Numbered from the stretch's first letter, positions 52,547 to 62,400 are shown. The stretch: 64,000 nt of DNA from Prescottella soli (GCF_040024445.1 NZ_CP157276.1:4402001-4466000), one strand, 5' to 3'. Notes: generated by a model from the letters alone, not told the origin. A program made the numbers and translations.

Positions 52547-53068
52547 ATGCGGGACATGGGTTTCCGGGGTGGTTCACTTCGTGCGAACGGCAAGCTGATC
52601 GCCTGGTCCGGCGCCTTCGTGGTGTCGCAGGCCAATATTCTGCGGCTGCTCGGGCCGGTGGGGTCGAAGCTGCTGAAGACGCAGACGGCGCCGTCGGCGC
52701 GCGCCTACAGCGCGGTCCTGGACGGGATGGACGCCGTCGAGACCGAGCGCTACCGCAGCCACTTCTACCCGGATTTCGTCCACCCGATCATCTACGCGAA
52801 CGCGTTGCGGGCCGGGGTCCGGCGCCTCGACGAACTCACGCCGCTGTCGCCGACGACCAAGCGTGCGCTCCTGGCCGCGCCGGTCGTCTCGGCCGCGGGC
52901 GACTACATCGAGAACGTCGCCGGCCTGTACCTGCTCGACCACCGCGACCGGATCACCGACGGCGCCATCCGCGCCACGACGGCGGTCAGCACCACGAAAT
53001 GGGTGCTCGGGCTCGGCACCTTCGCCTACCTGGCGCGGGGCTTCGTCCGGGCGTGGAGCGGACGCTGA
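52547..53068 (+). CDS. Hypothetical protein with C-terminal hydrophobic helix
   Basis: 173 aa (ATG at 52547; ATG at 52556 also possible). Mostly helical, with MDAVETERYRSHFYPDFVHPIIYANALRAG as its most distinctive stretch and one hydrophobic segment near the C-terminus (about 150-168). No family recognised. Sits in a run of closely spaced plus-strand genes (1-21 bp gaps). Confidence 0.7.
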   Translation: MRDMGFRGGSLRANGKLIAWSGAFVVSQANILRLLGPVGSKLLKTQTAPSARAYSAVLDGMDAVETERYRSHFYPDFVHPIIYANALRAGVRRLDELTPLSPTTKRALLAAPVVSAAGDYIENVAGLYLLDHRDRITDGAIRATTAVSTTKWVLGLGTFAYLARGFVRAWSGR

Positions 53069-53069
53069 C

Positions 53070-53642
53070 GTGTCCGACGAGCTGCCCGTGGAGTACTTCC
53101 CCGACCAGGCGACGTTCCGGGAATGGCTGCGCGCCAACGTGTCGTCTCCCGGTGTGCTGGTGAAGATCGCGCGCAAGGATTCCGTGCACACATCGGTGAC
53201 CTATGCGGAGGCCGTCGAGGTGGCGCTGTGCTTCGGCTGGATCGACAGCCAGGCGCGCAGGCTGGACGACGACTTCCGGTTGCAGCGCTTCACGCCCCGC
53301 CGGCCGCGCAGCCCCTGGTCCAAGCGGAACCGTGAGGCCGTCGAGGCGCTGATCGAGCGCGGGCTGATGGAGCCGTCGGGTCTGGCGGCGGTGGAGGCGG
53401 CCAAGTCCGACGGCCGCTGGGAGCGCGCGTACGAGGGGCCCAAGGACGCGCAGGTGCCGCAGGACTTCGCCGACGCGCTCGCCGCGAACCCGGCGGCGGA
53501 GGCGTTCTTCGCGACCCTCGACAGCCGCAACCGGTTCGCGGCGCTGTACCGCATCCAGGACGCCAAGCGCCCGGAGACCCGGGCCCGGCGGATCGCGACG
53601 TTCGTCGAGCAGTTCGCCGAGGGCCGCAAGTTCTACGGGTGA
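53070..53642 (+). CDS. YdeI/OmpD-associated-family protein
   Basis: 190 aa from the GTG at 53070, two bases after the previous stop. Signature LRANVSSPGVLVKIARKD, YAEAVEVALCFGWIDSQARRLDDDFRLQRFTPRRPRSPWSKRN and YRIQDAKRPETRARRIATFVEQFAEGRKFY are those of the YdeI / 'bacteriocin-protection' family. Cytoplasmic; biochemical role not established for the family. Confidence 0.85.
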   Translation: MSDELPVEYFPDQATFREWLRANVSSPGVLVKIARKDSVHTSVTYAEAVEVALCFGWIDSQARRLDDDFRLQRFTPRRPRSPWSKRNREAVEALIERGLMEPSGLAAVEAAKSDGRWERAYEGPKDAQVPQDFADALAANPAAEAFFATLDSRNRFAALYRIQDAKRPETRARRIATFVEQFAEGRKFYG

Positions 53643-53663
53643 GCGCCGGTACACAATGACGGG

Positions 53664-54581
53664 GTGAGCGAATCGGTTCTCCAGGCTGGCCCCTCCACGT
53701 GTTCCGTGCTGTCCGCGGACGAACCCCTCCCCGGGTCCGCGGCGCACGTGACCGGCTGGGTGTGCGTCGAGTACCCGGGCGCGTGGGGCCGTGACGTGCT
53801 GGACGGCACGGCGCTCGGGAGCGAACTCGCGGACGAGCTGTCCCGGCGCGCCGATGCGGCCGGTGTCCGGGTGATGTTCATCCGCCGTCCGGGCCGCACC
53901 GAGTACGCCCGCGACGGGCGTACCGTGCTGGTGGCGAACTCGGATCCGGACAACGCGTGGTGCGAGCGGCTCGTGATCGGGGAGGTCGCCGACCTGCTGG
54001 ACCTCGACCTGAGCCTGGTCTCCGGTCCCGCGCCGGGGCTGGGTGACCGTGTCACCGAGCCCGTCGTGCTGGTGTGTGCGCACGGCAAGCGCGATCAGTG
54101 CTGCGCCGTGCTGGGCCGCCCGGTCGCGGCAGCGCTGGCCGCCGAGTTCGGCGACGCCGTGTGGGAGTGCTCGCACACCGGCGGTCACCGGTTCGCGCCG
54201 TCGATGATCCTGCTGCCCAGCGGCAACACGTACGGACGGCTCGGCCCGGTGGAGAGCACGTCGGCGGTGCGGGCCGCCGCGACGGACGAGGTGTACCTGC
54301 CGGGACTGCGCGGTCGCAGCTACTGGGGGCCGCGCGGACAGGCCGCGGAGGTTCTGGTGCGTCAGGACGTGACCGCCGGTGTGGACGATCTCACGGTGGA
54401 CGCGGACGGTGACGACGTCGTCGTGACGCACCGCGACGGCCGGCGGTGGCGGGTCGTCACCGAGCAGCGTGAGCTCGCGGCCCGGCCGGCGAGCTGCGGC
54501 GCGGTGGCCAAGCCCGTGTACCCCGTGGTGGCGGTGGACATGCACGAACTCCCCGCCGGTGTCCCGGCAGGGAGTTCGTGA
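53664..54581 (+). CDS. Sucrase/ferredoxin-like (Apd1-type) thioredoxin-fold protein
   Basis: 305 aa, GTG start. Two thioredoxin-like ferredoxin halves: an N-terminal part with CVEYPGAWGRD, and a central CAHGKRDQCCAVLGRPVA followed by WECSHTGGHRFAPSMILLP, which is the family's Cys/His motif for a [2Fe-2S] centre (CxH...CxxH-like ligands). Known relatives (yeast Apd1) are Cys2His2-coordinated iron-sulfur proteins linked to redox stress. The end of the gene is inside a hairpin. Confidence 0.82.
   Translation: MSESVLQAGPSTCSVLSADEPLPGSAAHVTGWVCVEYPGAWGRDVLDGTALGSELADELSRRADAAGVRVMFIRRPGRTEYARDGRTVLVANSDPDNAWCERLVIGEVADLLDLDLSLVSGPAPGLGDRVTEPVVLVCAHGKRDQCCAVLGRPVAAALAAEFGDAVWECSHTGGHRFAPSMILLPSGNTYGRLGPVESTSAVRAAATDEVYLPGLRGRSYWGPRGQAAEVLVRQDVTAGVDDLTVDADGDDVVVTHRDGRRWRVVTEQRELAARPASCGAVAKPVYPVVAVDMHELPAGVPAGSS
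54543..54580. terminator. Hairpin terminator between convergent genes
   Basis: Outer 11-bp arms (CACGAACTCCC / complement) with an inner GCCGG-TGTC-CCGGC stem, overlapping the stop of the sucrase-ferredoxin-like gene and facing the convergent flavin monooxygenase gene. Confidence 0.75.
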
Positions 54582-54603
54582 CGGCTTCGTCGATTCGCGC
54601 TGG

Positions 54604-56070
54604 TCAGCCCGAGAGTTCGGACGAACGCTCGGACCACACCGGGTGCTTGAGCGCGAAGCGCGGGCCGATCGGCGTCACCTTTCGCGGAGCGGCGGTATCG
54701 GCGGTCCCGAAATCATTGTTCAGGAACGATTCCGCGGAATCGTCGAGGATATTCATCCACTCGTCGTGCAGAGGCGGGGCCACGGTTCCGGTCAGCGTCG
54801 AGGTGTAGCTGCAATTCCGGTAGCCCATGATGTCACTCTTCTTGTCCTTCTTCCACTGTTTGAAGAGCTCACCCTGCTTTTCGACATGAAATTCGGGGTA
54901 GTCGGTTCGATCCACCAGGTCGCGAATGTAGGCGGCCTGGAAATCGATCTCCTCGACGGCGGTCCGCAGTTTTTCCTCGCGTTCGCGCCACTCGTCGATA
55001 TCACGCTCGCGAGTTTCGTGGTCGGGCAATTCGATGCGGCCCAGAATGACGTCGCGCACGTACCACGCCTGGGCGTCGAACATGTTGAACGTGAAGTACT
55101 GGTCCTGCATTCCGAGGAAGAGCAACTGCGAATTGGCCTGCGAGACCACACCCTTGTAGATGCCGCGCGGGTAGAGGCGGTTGTTCGTCTTCAGCGTCAG
55201 CTCGTCGGGCAGGAACGGGAAGTGGTGGCGGTACCCGGTGCACAGGACGATCGCGTCCACCTCGCGGGTGCTGCCGTCCTGGAATCGCACTGTGTGCCCG
55301 TCGATCCCGGTCAGCAGCGGTACCTCGGAGAAGCCCTCGGGCCAGTCGTGGCCCATCGGGTTCGACCGGTAGCTGAACGTGACCTCGGCGGCGCCGTACT
55401 TGAAGCACTGCGTGCCGATGTCCTCCGCCGAGTAGCTGCTGCCGACGAGCAGAAGCCGCTTACCTGTGAATTCGCGTGCGTCACGGAAGTCGTGGGCGTG
55501 CAGCACCCGGCCCGGGAAGTCCTCGATGCCCTCGAAATGCGGCACGTTGGGCGTCGAGAAATGTCCGGTTGCGACCACCACGTGGTCGAACAGCTCGGTT
55601 TCGAGCACGTCGTTGCGGTGGTCGGCGACGGTCACTGCGAACCGTCCCGCCTCACCCTCGTTCGTGGGCGGGACGTACTCCACCCACCGGACGGCGGTGT
55701 CGAAACGGATGTACTTGCGCACGTCGTCCTGGTCGACCCGGCCCATGATGTAGTCGTGCAACACGGCACGCGGCGGGTACGACGGAATCGGTCGGCCGAA
55801 ATGTTCCTCGAAAGAATAATCGGCGAACTCGAGACACTCCTTGGGTCCGTTGGACCACAGGAAGCGGTACATGCTTCCGTGCACCGGTTCGCCATGTTGA
55901 TCGAGTCCCGTGCGCCACGTGTAGTTCCACATGCCGCCCAGGTCGCTCTGCTTTTCGTAACAAACAATTTCGGGCATCGACCCAAGACCTGATTTCCGTG
56001 CAGACTCGAATGCCCTCAGCTGTGCGAGGCCACTCGGACCGGCTCCCAAAATCGCGATCCTTGGCGTCAA
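54604..56070 (-). CDS. tmm: Flavin-containing monooxygenase, trimethylamine-monooxygenase-like
   Basis: 488 aa. FAD motif [17 protein letters not shown] at the N-terminus, the FMO identifying motif region [21 protein letters not shown] motif [14 protein letters not shown] and the C-terminal ATG-like [14 protein letters not shown]. Stretches such as [46 protein letters not shown] and [19 protein letters not shown] agree closely with my memory of bacterial trimethylamine monooxygenases (Tmm), so N-oxidation of trimethylamine or related amines/thioethers is the best guess. The C-terminus is ~30 residues longer than typical Tmm. Codon use is slightly more AT-rich than the neighbours (ATT, AAT, TTT are common), which may mean recent acquisition. 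Confidence 0.82.
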   Translation of the reverse strand: MTPRIAILGAGPSGLAQLRAFESARKSGLGSMPEIVCYEKQSDLGGMWNYTWRTGLDQHGEPVHGSMYRFLWSNGPKECLEFADYSFEEHFGRPIPSYPPRAVLHDYIMGRVDQDDVRKYIRFDTAVRWVEYVPPTNEGEAGRFAVTVADHRNDVLETELFDHVVVATGHFSTPNVPHFEGIEDFPGRVLHAHDFRDAREFTGKRLLLVGSSYSAEDIGTQCFKYGAAEVTFSYRSNPMGHDWPEGFSEVPLLTGIDGHTVRFQDGSTREVDAIVLCTGYRHHFPFLPDELTLKTNNRLYPRGIYKGVVSQANSQLLFLGMQDQYFTFNMFDAQAWYVRDVILGRIELPDHETRERDIDEWREREEKLRTAVEEIDFQAAYIRDLVDRTDYPEFHVEKQGELFKQWKKDKKSDIMGYRNCSYTSTLTGTVAPPLHDEWMNILDDSAESFLNNDFGTADTAAPRKVTPIGPRFALKHPVWSERSSELSG

Positions 56071-56138
56071 AGTTTTCTCCCTATTTTCGTTGGTCCCCTA
56101 TCCTGCTTAGCACAGCGAAAGATGGTTTGGCCAACTCG

Positions 56139-56180
56139 CGAATCGAAATTTTGTGCGATTCGTCAGGTGAAATACACCTG
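56139..56180. promoter_or_regulatory. Two inverted repeats in the tmm/acr intergenic region
   Basis: CGAATCG-N10-CGATTCG (56139-56162) and CAGGTG-AAATA-CACCTG (56164-56180) in an AT-rich 128-bp gap. They lie upstream of the tmm-like gene and downstream of the acr gene on the same strand, so either operator or terminator roles are possible. Confidence 0.4.
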
Positions 56181-56198
56181 TTCACCAGCGCATTCGCG

Positions 56199-58193
56199 TC
56201 ACCAGTGTGTGCCCGGGATCAGTCGGGCGAGACGCCGCGCGAACCGCACCGCCGACGCGGTCGGACCGGTCGGTCGTGGTGCGGGAGTCGACGGTTGGGG
56301 CGGGAGTTCCGGTGCGGGCCCGACCTCTCCGCGCGCCGCCGGCGAATCGGGGAATGCGTGGTACATCTGCGACAGTGCGCGGTCCTTGAGGCGCGGCGCG
56401 AAGATGGCGCCGAACTCTGCGAGGGTGCCGACGGGGACGTCGATGCGCTTGGGCCTCTCGATCAGCGCGCGGACCACCATCGCCGCGGCCTTCTCCGGGC
56501 TCGCGGCGGGGCCGGCGTTGTACTGGCCGGTCGGCGCGATCATCGGCGTACGCACCAGGGGCATGTGGATCGTGGTGAACGTGATGCCGTCCGCCAGGGT
56601 CTCGGCGGCCGCGACGTCCGCGAAGGCGTCGAGGGCGGACTTGCTCGCGACGTACGCGGCGAAGCGTGGGGTGCGGGCCTGGACGCTGGCGGTGCTGATG
56701 TCGACGATGTGACCGAACCGGCGCTCGCGCATGTGCGGCAGCAACGCGAGCACCATCCGCACCGCGCCGAAGTAGTTGACCGCCATGGTCCGTTCGAAGT
56801 CGTGCAGGCGGTCCGTCGACCGGTACAGTCCGCGCCGGATGGACCGGCCCGCGTTGTTGACGAGCATGTCCACGTGATCGTGCTCGGCCAGAATGGATTT
56901 GACGGTGTGCTCGACGGCTTCGCTGTCGGTGATGTCGCACTGGTAGGCGTACGCGGATCCGCCCGCGTCGCGGACCTGTGACACCACGGCGTCGAGTTCG
57001 TCGGCGCGGCGGGCGAGGAGCAGCACGGTGGCGCCCTTGGCTGCGGTGGCGATCGCGGCCGCGCGTCCGATCCCGGATGATGCGCCGGTGATGACGACGT
57101 GCCGGTTCACGAGCGGTCCGGCCGGGTCGTCGCGCCGGGCTCGGTCCGGGTCGAGGTGTTCGCGCCAGTAGGTCCACAGCTTCGCCGCGTACGACGGGAA
57201 CGGCGGAGCCGATATTCCGCTGTCCTGCAGGGCTTCTCGTGTCTTCTCCGTTGTGAACCGGGTCGGGAGGGTGAGGTGGTCGAGCATGATCGGTGGGATA
57301 CCCATCCGGCGCAGCGTGATGTCGCGGACGCCTCTCGCGCGGGCCGGCGGCGACAGCAGGGGGAGGGCGAGCGCACCGGGCAGGTCCGCGACCGGCGTCG
57401 GCGCGTGGGCCGCCTTCGCGAGCGCCGCGTAGATCTGCCGGACGGGTTGGGCGTCGGGGGAGACGAGGTGGAAGGCGCGCCCGTCCAGTCCGGGCCGCAG
57501 CATCAACTCCACGAGGGCGGCCGCGACGAAGTCCACCGGAACGACGTTGGTGTAGCCGAGTCTCGGGACCGCGATCGGCAGGGCGGACGGCAGCTTCGCC
57601 AGCGCGGCGAGTACGGGGAAGAAGTAGTAGGGGCCGTCGATCTTGTCCATCTCGCCGGTGGCCGAACTCCCGACCACTGCCGCGGGGCGGTAGATCCGCC
57701 ACGGCACGTCCGAGGCGCGCACCAGACGCTCGGCCTCGAACTTGGTGCGGTGGTACGGCGTCGGGAAGTGCTGGCCCAGATCGAAGTCGTCCTCGGTGAA
57801 GCGGCCGCGATGGTCGCCCGCCACCGCGATGGACGAGACGTGGTGCAGGGTCGCGCCGAGCCCGGCGGCCAGGTCGATCACCGATCGGGTGCCGTCGATG
57901 TTCGTCGACGCCTGCTCCTCGCCGGCGGTCAGGTCGTAGATCGCACCGAGATGCACGACGTGGTCCGCGGCCGGTGGCGGGGCCTCGAGCCCGAGGCCCG
58001 GCTCGGTGAGGTCGCCGACGAGTGCCCGGACCCGGTCGCCGGCCGCCCAGCGGTTCGCCATGTGCTCGAGCTTCGACACCGATCCGGGGCGGACCAGGAC
58101 GTGGACCTGGCCCGAGGGATCGCGTTCGAGCAGTCGCTCGATCGTGTGCCTGCCGAGGAACCCCGTGCCGCCCGTGACGATGTACGTGGCCAT
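56199..58193 (-). CDS. acr: Two-domain fatty acyl-CoA reductase (Acr/FcrA type)
   Basis: 664 aa. N-terminal extended SDR (1-~330): YIVTGGTGFLGRHTIERLL at 4-22 and catalytic YHRTK; C-terminal classical SDR (about 362-600): VVITGASSGIGRAA, LVNNAGRSI, and YVASKSALDAF. This double arrangement is that of actinobacterial acyl-CoA reductases such as AcrA1 (Rv3391), which reduce long-chain acyl-CoA or acyl-ACP to aldehyde/alcohol for wax ester formation. Same genomic neighbourhood as acrA1 in M. tuberculosis (near imuA'B). C-terminal tail is Pro-rich. Preceded by the MMPL gene, 60 bp away. Confidence 0.87.
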   Translation of the reverse strand: MATYIVTGGTGFLGRHTIERLLERDPSGQVHVLVRPGSVSKLEHMANRWAAGDRVRALVGDLTEPGLGLEAPPPAADHVVHLGAIYDLTAGEEQASTNIDGTRSVIDLAAGLGATLHHVSSIAVAGDHRGRFTEDDFDLGQHFPTPYHRTKFEAERLVRASDVPWRIYRPAAVVGSSATGEMDKIDGPYYFFPVLAALAKLPSALPIAVPRLGYTNVVPVDFVAAALVELMLRPGLDGRAFHLVSPDAQPVRQIYAALAKAAHAPTPVADLPGALALPLLSPPARARGVRDITLRRMGIPPIMLDHLTLPTRFTTEKTREALQDSGISAPPFPSYAAKLWTYWREHLDPDRARRDDPAGPLVNRHVVITGASSGIGRAAAIATAAKGATVLLLARRADELDAVVSQVRDAGGSAYAYQCDITDSEAVEHTVKSILAEHDHVDMLVNNAGRSIRRGLYRSTDRLHDFERTMAVNYFGAVRMVLALLPHMRERRFGHIVDISTASVQARTPRFAAYVASKSALDAFADVAAAETLADGITFTTIHMPLVRTPMIAPTGQYNAGPAASPEKAAAMVVRALIERPKRIDVPVGTLAEFGAIFAPRLKDRALSQMYHAFPDSPAARGEVGPAPELPPQPSTPAPRPTGPTASAVRFARRLARLIPGTHW

Positions 58194-58253
58194 ACCCCGG
58201 AACTTACTCCGAGGTAAGAAGTGGTGCCAGGGGTCGCGACGAGCGCGGTGTCC

Positions 58254-60374
58254 TCAGTGCCCCAGGCCGACGCGCGCGTGCAGGCGGCGCATCCAGGCCG
58301 GCGCCCACCAGTTGGCCTCACCCATGAGCTTGACCAGCGACGGCACCAGCAGCATGCGCACGACGGTCGCGTCGATGATCAGCGCGAGGATCATGCCGAC
58401 TCCCAGGAACCGCATGATCGACAGCCCTGACACCGTGAACGCTCCGGTGACGACGATGAGCAGCATCGCCGCCGCGGTGACCACCCGGCCGGTGCGTTCG
58501 GCGCCGATCCGCACCGCCTCCTCGGTGCTCGCGCCGGCCGCACGGGCCTCGACCATGCGCGACATCAGGAACACCTCGTAGTCGGTGGACAGGCCGAACA
58601 CCACCGCCAGGATCAGCACGACGAACGTCGCCTCGAGTGGCGCCGGTGTGACCCCGAGCAGGTCCGCGCCGTGCCCCTCCTGGAACACCCAGGTGAGCAC
58701 CCCGAACGTGGCCGCGAGGCTCAGTCCGGCCATCGCGACGGCCTTGATCGGCAGCACCACCGACCCGAACGCGAGGAACATCAGCACCAGCGTCGAGGCG
58801 ACCATGATCGCGATCATCGCGGGGAGCCACCGCACGATGGCGGCGTTGCCGTCGTCGACGGTCGCGCGGCCGCCACCGACGAGCAGTTCGGTGCCCGAGG
58901 GTGGGTCGATGGCCCGCAGTCCCTTCACGGCGTCGCTCGCCGCGGCGCCCTCGACGCCCTGCGCGTACAGCGCCTGGATCGCGGTCACGTCGTTCTCGGT
59001 GGCGAGCACGACCACCTGCCCGATCCCGTCGACCTGCTTCGCGGCGGCGACGACCTTGGACAGCTCGCCCGGGGACGCCGCCGCGCCGGCGGCGCCGCGC
59101 ACGATCAGCGTCGCGCCCTCGCCCGTCGACGGGAACTCGGTCGTCAGCGTCTCGGTCGCGACGCGAGCCGGATCGTCGCCGGGCAGTGCGGTATAGGTGA
59201 TCTCGCCGAGTGTCGCCTTGATCAGCGGTGCGGCCAGCACCAGCAGTCCGGCGGTGATGCCCACCGCCACGACGGCCGGGCGGTGCATCACCCGCGTGAC
59301 GACACCGCCCCAGAAGCGGCGGGCGCGTTCCTCCCCGCGCTGGGCCGCGCCCTTGCGCCACGACAGTGCGTCGATGCGGTGCCCGAGGATCGCCAGCAGC
59401 GCCGGCACCACGGTCAGCGAGAGCACGGCCGCGCCCGTCACGGCCGCGATCGCGCCGAACCCGAGCGAGCGGATCACCGCCTGCGGGAACACGAGCATGC
59501 CCGCGAACGCGCACACGAGCAGCAGGCCGGAGAACATGACGGTGCGTCCCGCGGTGAGCACGGTGCGCCGGGCCGCGTCGCCGGTGGAGACTCCGGCCGC
59601 GAGTTCCTCGCGGAACCGGCTCACGATGAACAGGCCGTAGTCGATCGCCAGGCCCAGGCCGATCAGCGATGCGACGTTGAGCGCGAACGAACTGACCTCG
59701 GTCACCTCGGTGAGCAGGCGCAGGATGCCGAGCGAACTCAGCACCGCGAGCAGGCCCACGAACACCGGTACCGCGGCCGCGACCAGACCGCCGAAGACGA
59801 ATACCAGCAGGACGAGTGTCACGGGCAGCGCGATCGCCTCGGCCCGCACCAGGTCGGCCTGCAGTCGGCTGCTGAGCGAGACGCCGACCACGGCCCCGCC
59901 CGCGAATTCGGATTCCACGCCGTCGATTTCGAGTTTCGGCAGCAACTCGCCGAAGTTCGCGACGGTGACGTGCGCGTCCGGGGAGAGCACGACGGTCGCC
60001 GCCACCTTGCGGCCGTCCTTCGCCAGCAGCAACTGCTTCGCCGGCGGCGCGGCGGACCAGTACGACGTCACCGACTCCGTCGGCACCTCGGCCCGGAAGC
60101 GGTCGAGGGTCGCGGTGACCTGCGGTTCGAGATCCGCGAGCGTCCCGCCCTCGGGCACCGTGTAGATCGCGACGATGTCGGGGTCCTGCCGACCGAAGTT
60201 GTCCTCGACGATCCGCGACACCTCGGCCGACTCGCTGCCCGGATCGTTGTACCCGCCCTGGCTGAGCTTCGAGAACACCCCGGTGCCCCAGATCCCGGCG
60301 ACGATCGCGGCGACCAGCACCACGGTGAGCACCCACCACTTGCGTGCAACGACGATCGACGCCCAACGTGTCAT
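58254..60374 (-). CDS. MMPL-family RND transporter
   Basis: 706 aa with the RND layout: a transmembrane helix at 10-30, a periplasmic loop (about 35-160), six helices (170-350), a second loop (400-500) and a final six-helix bundle (510-690). IGLGLAIDYGLFIVSRFREE and VFGLSTDYEVFLMSRMVEAR are the paired proton-relay helices with Asp-Tyr of MMPL proteins. Shorter than mycobacterial MmpL3 (no long C-terminal tail). Exports lipids or other hydrophobic compounds; next to acr, a lipid cargo is plausible. Confidence 0.88.
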   Translation of the reverse strand: MTRWASIVVARKWWVLTVVLVAAIVAGIWGTGVFSKLSQGGYNDPGSESAEVSRIVEDNFGRQDPDIVAIYTVPEGGTLADLEPQVTATLDRFRAEVPTESVTSYWSAAPPAKQLLLAKDGRKVAATVVLSPDAHVTVANFGELLPKLEIDGVESEFAGGAVVGVSLSSRLQADLVRAEAIALPVTLVLLVFVFGGLVAAAVPVFVGLLAVLSSLGILRLLTEVTEVSSFALNVASLIGLGLAIDYGLFIVSRFREELAAGVSTGDAARRTVLTAGRTVMFSGLLLVCAFAGMLVFPQAVIRSLGFGAIAAVTGAAVLSLTVVPALLAILGHRIDALSWRKGAAQRGEERARRFWGGVVTRVMHRPAVVAVGITAGLLVLAAPLIKATLGEITYTALPGDDPARVATETLTTEFPSTGEGATLIVRGAAGAAASPGELSKVVAAAKQVDGIGQVVVLATENDVTAIQALYAQGVEGAAASDAVKGLRAIDPPSGTELLVGGGRATVDDGNAAIVRWLPAMIAIMVASTLVLMFLAFGSVVLPIKAVAMAGLSLAATFGVLTWVFQEGHGADLLGVTPAPLEATFVVLILAVVFGLSTDYEVFLMSRMVEARAAGASTEEAVRIGAERTGRVVTAAAMLLIVVTGAFTVSGLSIMRFLGVGMILALIIDATVVRMLLVPSLVKLMGEANWWAPAWMRRLHARVGLGH

Positions 60375-60403
60375 GCTCGAGTTCTCCGAATCCGGGGACG
60401 GCG

Positions 60404-60436
60404 GCGGGGCCGCCCCCGAACCGGGTGCGGCCCCGC
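60404..60436 (-). terminator. Hairpin terminator after the ABC permease genes
   Basis: 10-bp GC arms (GCGGGGCCGC / GCGGCCCCGC) plus an inner CCC-GAACC-GGG stem, 39 bp after the permease stop and before the MMPL gene on the same strand. Confidence 0.6.
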
Positions 60437-60474
60437 GACTCTAGCGACACACGTGGCTGTTCAGGCGCGGCCGG

Positions 60475-61395
60475 TCACTTGAGGCCGGAGCGGACGAACG
60501 CGTCGACGACGTGCCGCTGCAGGAATATGTAGATGAGGAAGATCGGCAGGCACGCGATGCCGGCCGCCGCCATCACCGCACCCCAGTTGTTGCCCTCGGC
60601 GCCGAGGAAGCTGCGGATACCGATCTGCACCAGAGCATCCGAGTTCCGCAGGATCAGCGACGGCCACAGGTACTCGTTCCACGCCGAGATGAACAGCATG
60701 ATCCCGAGCGCCGCGAGTGCCGGACGCATGTTGGGCACGATCACCTTCCACAGCGCCGCCCACGCGCCCTGCCCGTCCATCTCGCTCGCGTCGAGCAACT
60801 CGCGCGGGAACGCCTCCATATGCTGACGGAGGAGCATCACGCCGAACGCCGAGCACAGGTTCGGGATCACCACGCCGGCGACCGTGTCGAGCAGTCCCAT
60901 CTGCGAGATCAGCAGGTAGTTGGGGATCATCGTGACCTGGAACGGAACCAGCCACGAGCCGACGAACAGCAGGAACAGCAACTGCTTGCCGACGAAGTTC
61001 CACCGCGCGAACCCGTACGACGCGAGCAGCGCCACGAACAGTTGGCTGACGGCCACCACGAACGCCATCGCGAACGTGTTGGCGAGCATCGAGAGCATCG
61101 GGATGGTGTCGAAGACGTACCGGAAGTTCTCCGTGCTGAGCGGCCACGGAACGGGACTGCCGGACAGGGAGTCCTCCGGCCGGCGCAGCGCCGTCGCGAA
61201 CATCCAGTACACCGGGAAGACGCTGAACACCGCAAGAGCCGCGAGGACGATGTGGCCGACTGCCACGCGTCGGCCGCTCTTTCGCCGCGGCGCGGGGGCT
61301 TCCTGCGGCGCGGGGGTTTTCTGCGGCACTGGGGTTTCGCGCGGCGCGTACGGTGCTGCGCCGGCCTTGGGGGGATCGAGAATGACGAAGGCCAT
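60475..61395 (-). CDS. ABC transporter permease, carbohydrate/glycerol-phosphate type (UgpE/MalG-like)
   Basis: 306 aa. A ~40-residue Pro/Ala/Lys-rich cytoplasmic N-terminus, then six transmembrane helices; the EAA loop that docks the ATPase is ELLDASEMDGQGAWAALWKVIVPNMRPAL (about 205-233). CUT1 family MalG/UgpE signature. Pairs with the permease encoded 9 bp upstream. No solute-binding protein or ATPase gene is in the window, so they must lie beyond it or elsewhere. Confidence 0.9.
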   Translation of the reverse strand: MAFVILDPPKAGAAPYAPRETPVPQKTPAPQEAPAPRRKSGRRVAVGHIVLAALAVFSVFPVYWMFATALRRPEDSLSGSPVPWPLSTENFRYVFDTIPMLSMLANTFAMAFVVAVSQLFVALLASYGFARWNFVGKQLLFLLFVGSWLVPFQVTMIPNYLLISQMGLLDTVAGVVIPNLCSAFGVMLLRQHMEAFPRELLDASEMDGQGAWAALWKVIVPNMRPALAALGIMLFISAWNEYLWPSLILRNSDALVQIGIRSFLGAEGNNWGAVMAAAGIACLPIFLIYIFLQRHVVDAFVRSGLK

Positions 61396-61404
61396 GACGT
61401 TTTC

Positions 61405-62370
61405 CTAGTTGTCGTAGAAGCTCAGTCGCTCGGACAGCCGCACGAACACGAGCGCGATCACGCCGAAGCCGAGGAAGAACAGCGTGCCCGCGGCCGCCGA
61501 GAGTCCGGCGTCGAAGTTGCGGAAACCGAACTCGTACAACAGGTAGTAGATGTTGGTCGTCGATCCGCTGGGGCCGCCCTGGGTGAGGACGTCGATCACC
61601 GGGTACGTCCACTGGGCACTGAGCAGGATCGTCATGAGCGCCAGGAAGACCAGTGTGGGCGAAAGCAACGGCAGCGTGATCCGCCGGGTGATGGTGGACG
61701 GGGTGGCCCCGTCGAGTGCGGCCGCGTGGCCGTAGTCGGGGCTGATGCCGGCCATGCCCGCCGAGATGACGAGGACGCCGAAGCCGAGCATCTGCCACCC
61801 GACGATCACGACGACGCCGATCAGCGCCAGCTTCGGATCACGGAACACGTTGCCCAGATCGTGGCCCATGGTGGCCGAGATGCGCGGGATCATGCCGTTG
61901 TCGGGGTTGAACAACCAACGCCAGATGGCGCTGCTCGCAACCGGTGTGACGAGGAACGGCACGAAGATCAGCGCCTGGTAGAAGGTGCGGGCGCGTCCGC
62001 TCACCCGGGTGCACAGCAACGCGATCGCGAGCGGGAGCACCAGCGAGAACACCATGAACGCGGCGATGTACAGCACTGTGTTCCACAGGGCCTGGTGAAG
62101 TTCCGGCAGCGACAGCACGGCGGTGTAGTTGTCGAGTCCCACCGGCTTCTTGGGGCTCGTCGGAATCATGTTCCACTTGTAGAACGAGAGCCCGACGGTT
62201 TCGGCGAGCGGCTTGTAGGTCCACAGGACGAGCAAAGCCACGGCCGGCAGCAGGAACAGGTAGGGGACGGCGCGGCGCGACACACGCGACCGCCACCCCG
62301 CCCCGGCCCGCACGGGCTGGGGCGAGGCGGCGGTCGGCGGCCCGACGCTCGCCGGAACTTCGACGAACAT
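61405..62370 (-). CDS. ABC transporter permease, carbohydrate/glycerol-phosphate type (UgpA/MalF-like)
   Basis: 321 aa, six transmembrane helices starting at about 35; EAA loop DYGHAAALDGATPSTITRRITLPLLSP (about 208-234). The long first periplasmic loop (WNMIPTSPKKPVGLDNYTAVL) is typical of CUT1 UgpA/MalF-like subunits. It is encoded with the second permease, directly after a phosphodiesterase-like gene on the same strand, hinting at a phosphorylated-glycerol type solute. Confidence 0.9.
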   Translation of the reverse strand: MFVEVPASVGPPTAASPQPVRAGAGWRSRVSRRAVPYLFLLPAVALLVLWTYKPLAETVGLSFYKWNMIPTSPKKPVGLDNYTAVLSLPELHQALWNTVLYIAAFMVFSLVLPLAIALLCTRVSGRARTFYQALIFVPFLVTPVASSAIWRWLFNPDNGMIPRISATMGHDLGNVFRDPKLALIGVVVIVGWQMLGFGVLVISAGMAGISPDYGHAAALDGATPSTITRRITLPLLSPTLVFLALMTILLSAQWTYPVIDVLTQGGPSGSTTNIYYLLYEFGFRNFDAGLSAAAGTLFFLGFGVIALVFVRLSERLSFYDN

Positions 62371-62400
62371 TGATTTCTCGCAATCGGTTTCGGGAGGGCG

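Noticed and set aside
58671-60482. 603-codon plus-strand frame opposite the MMPL transporter
   Set aside because: Antisense shadow, His/Arg-rich with no domain features.
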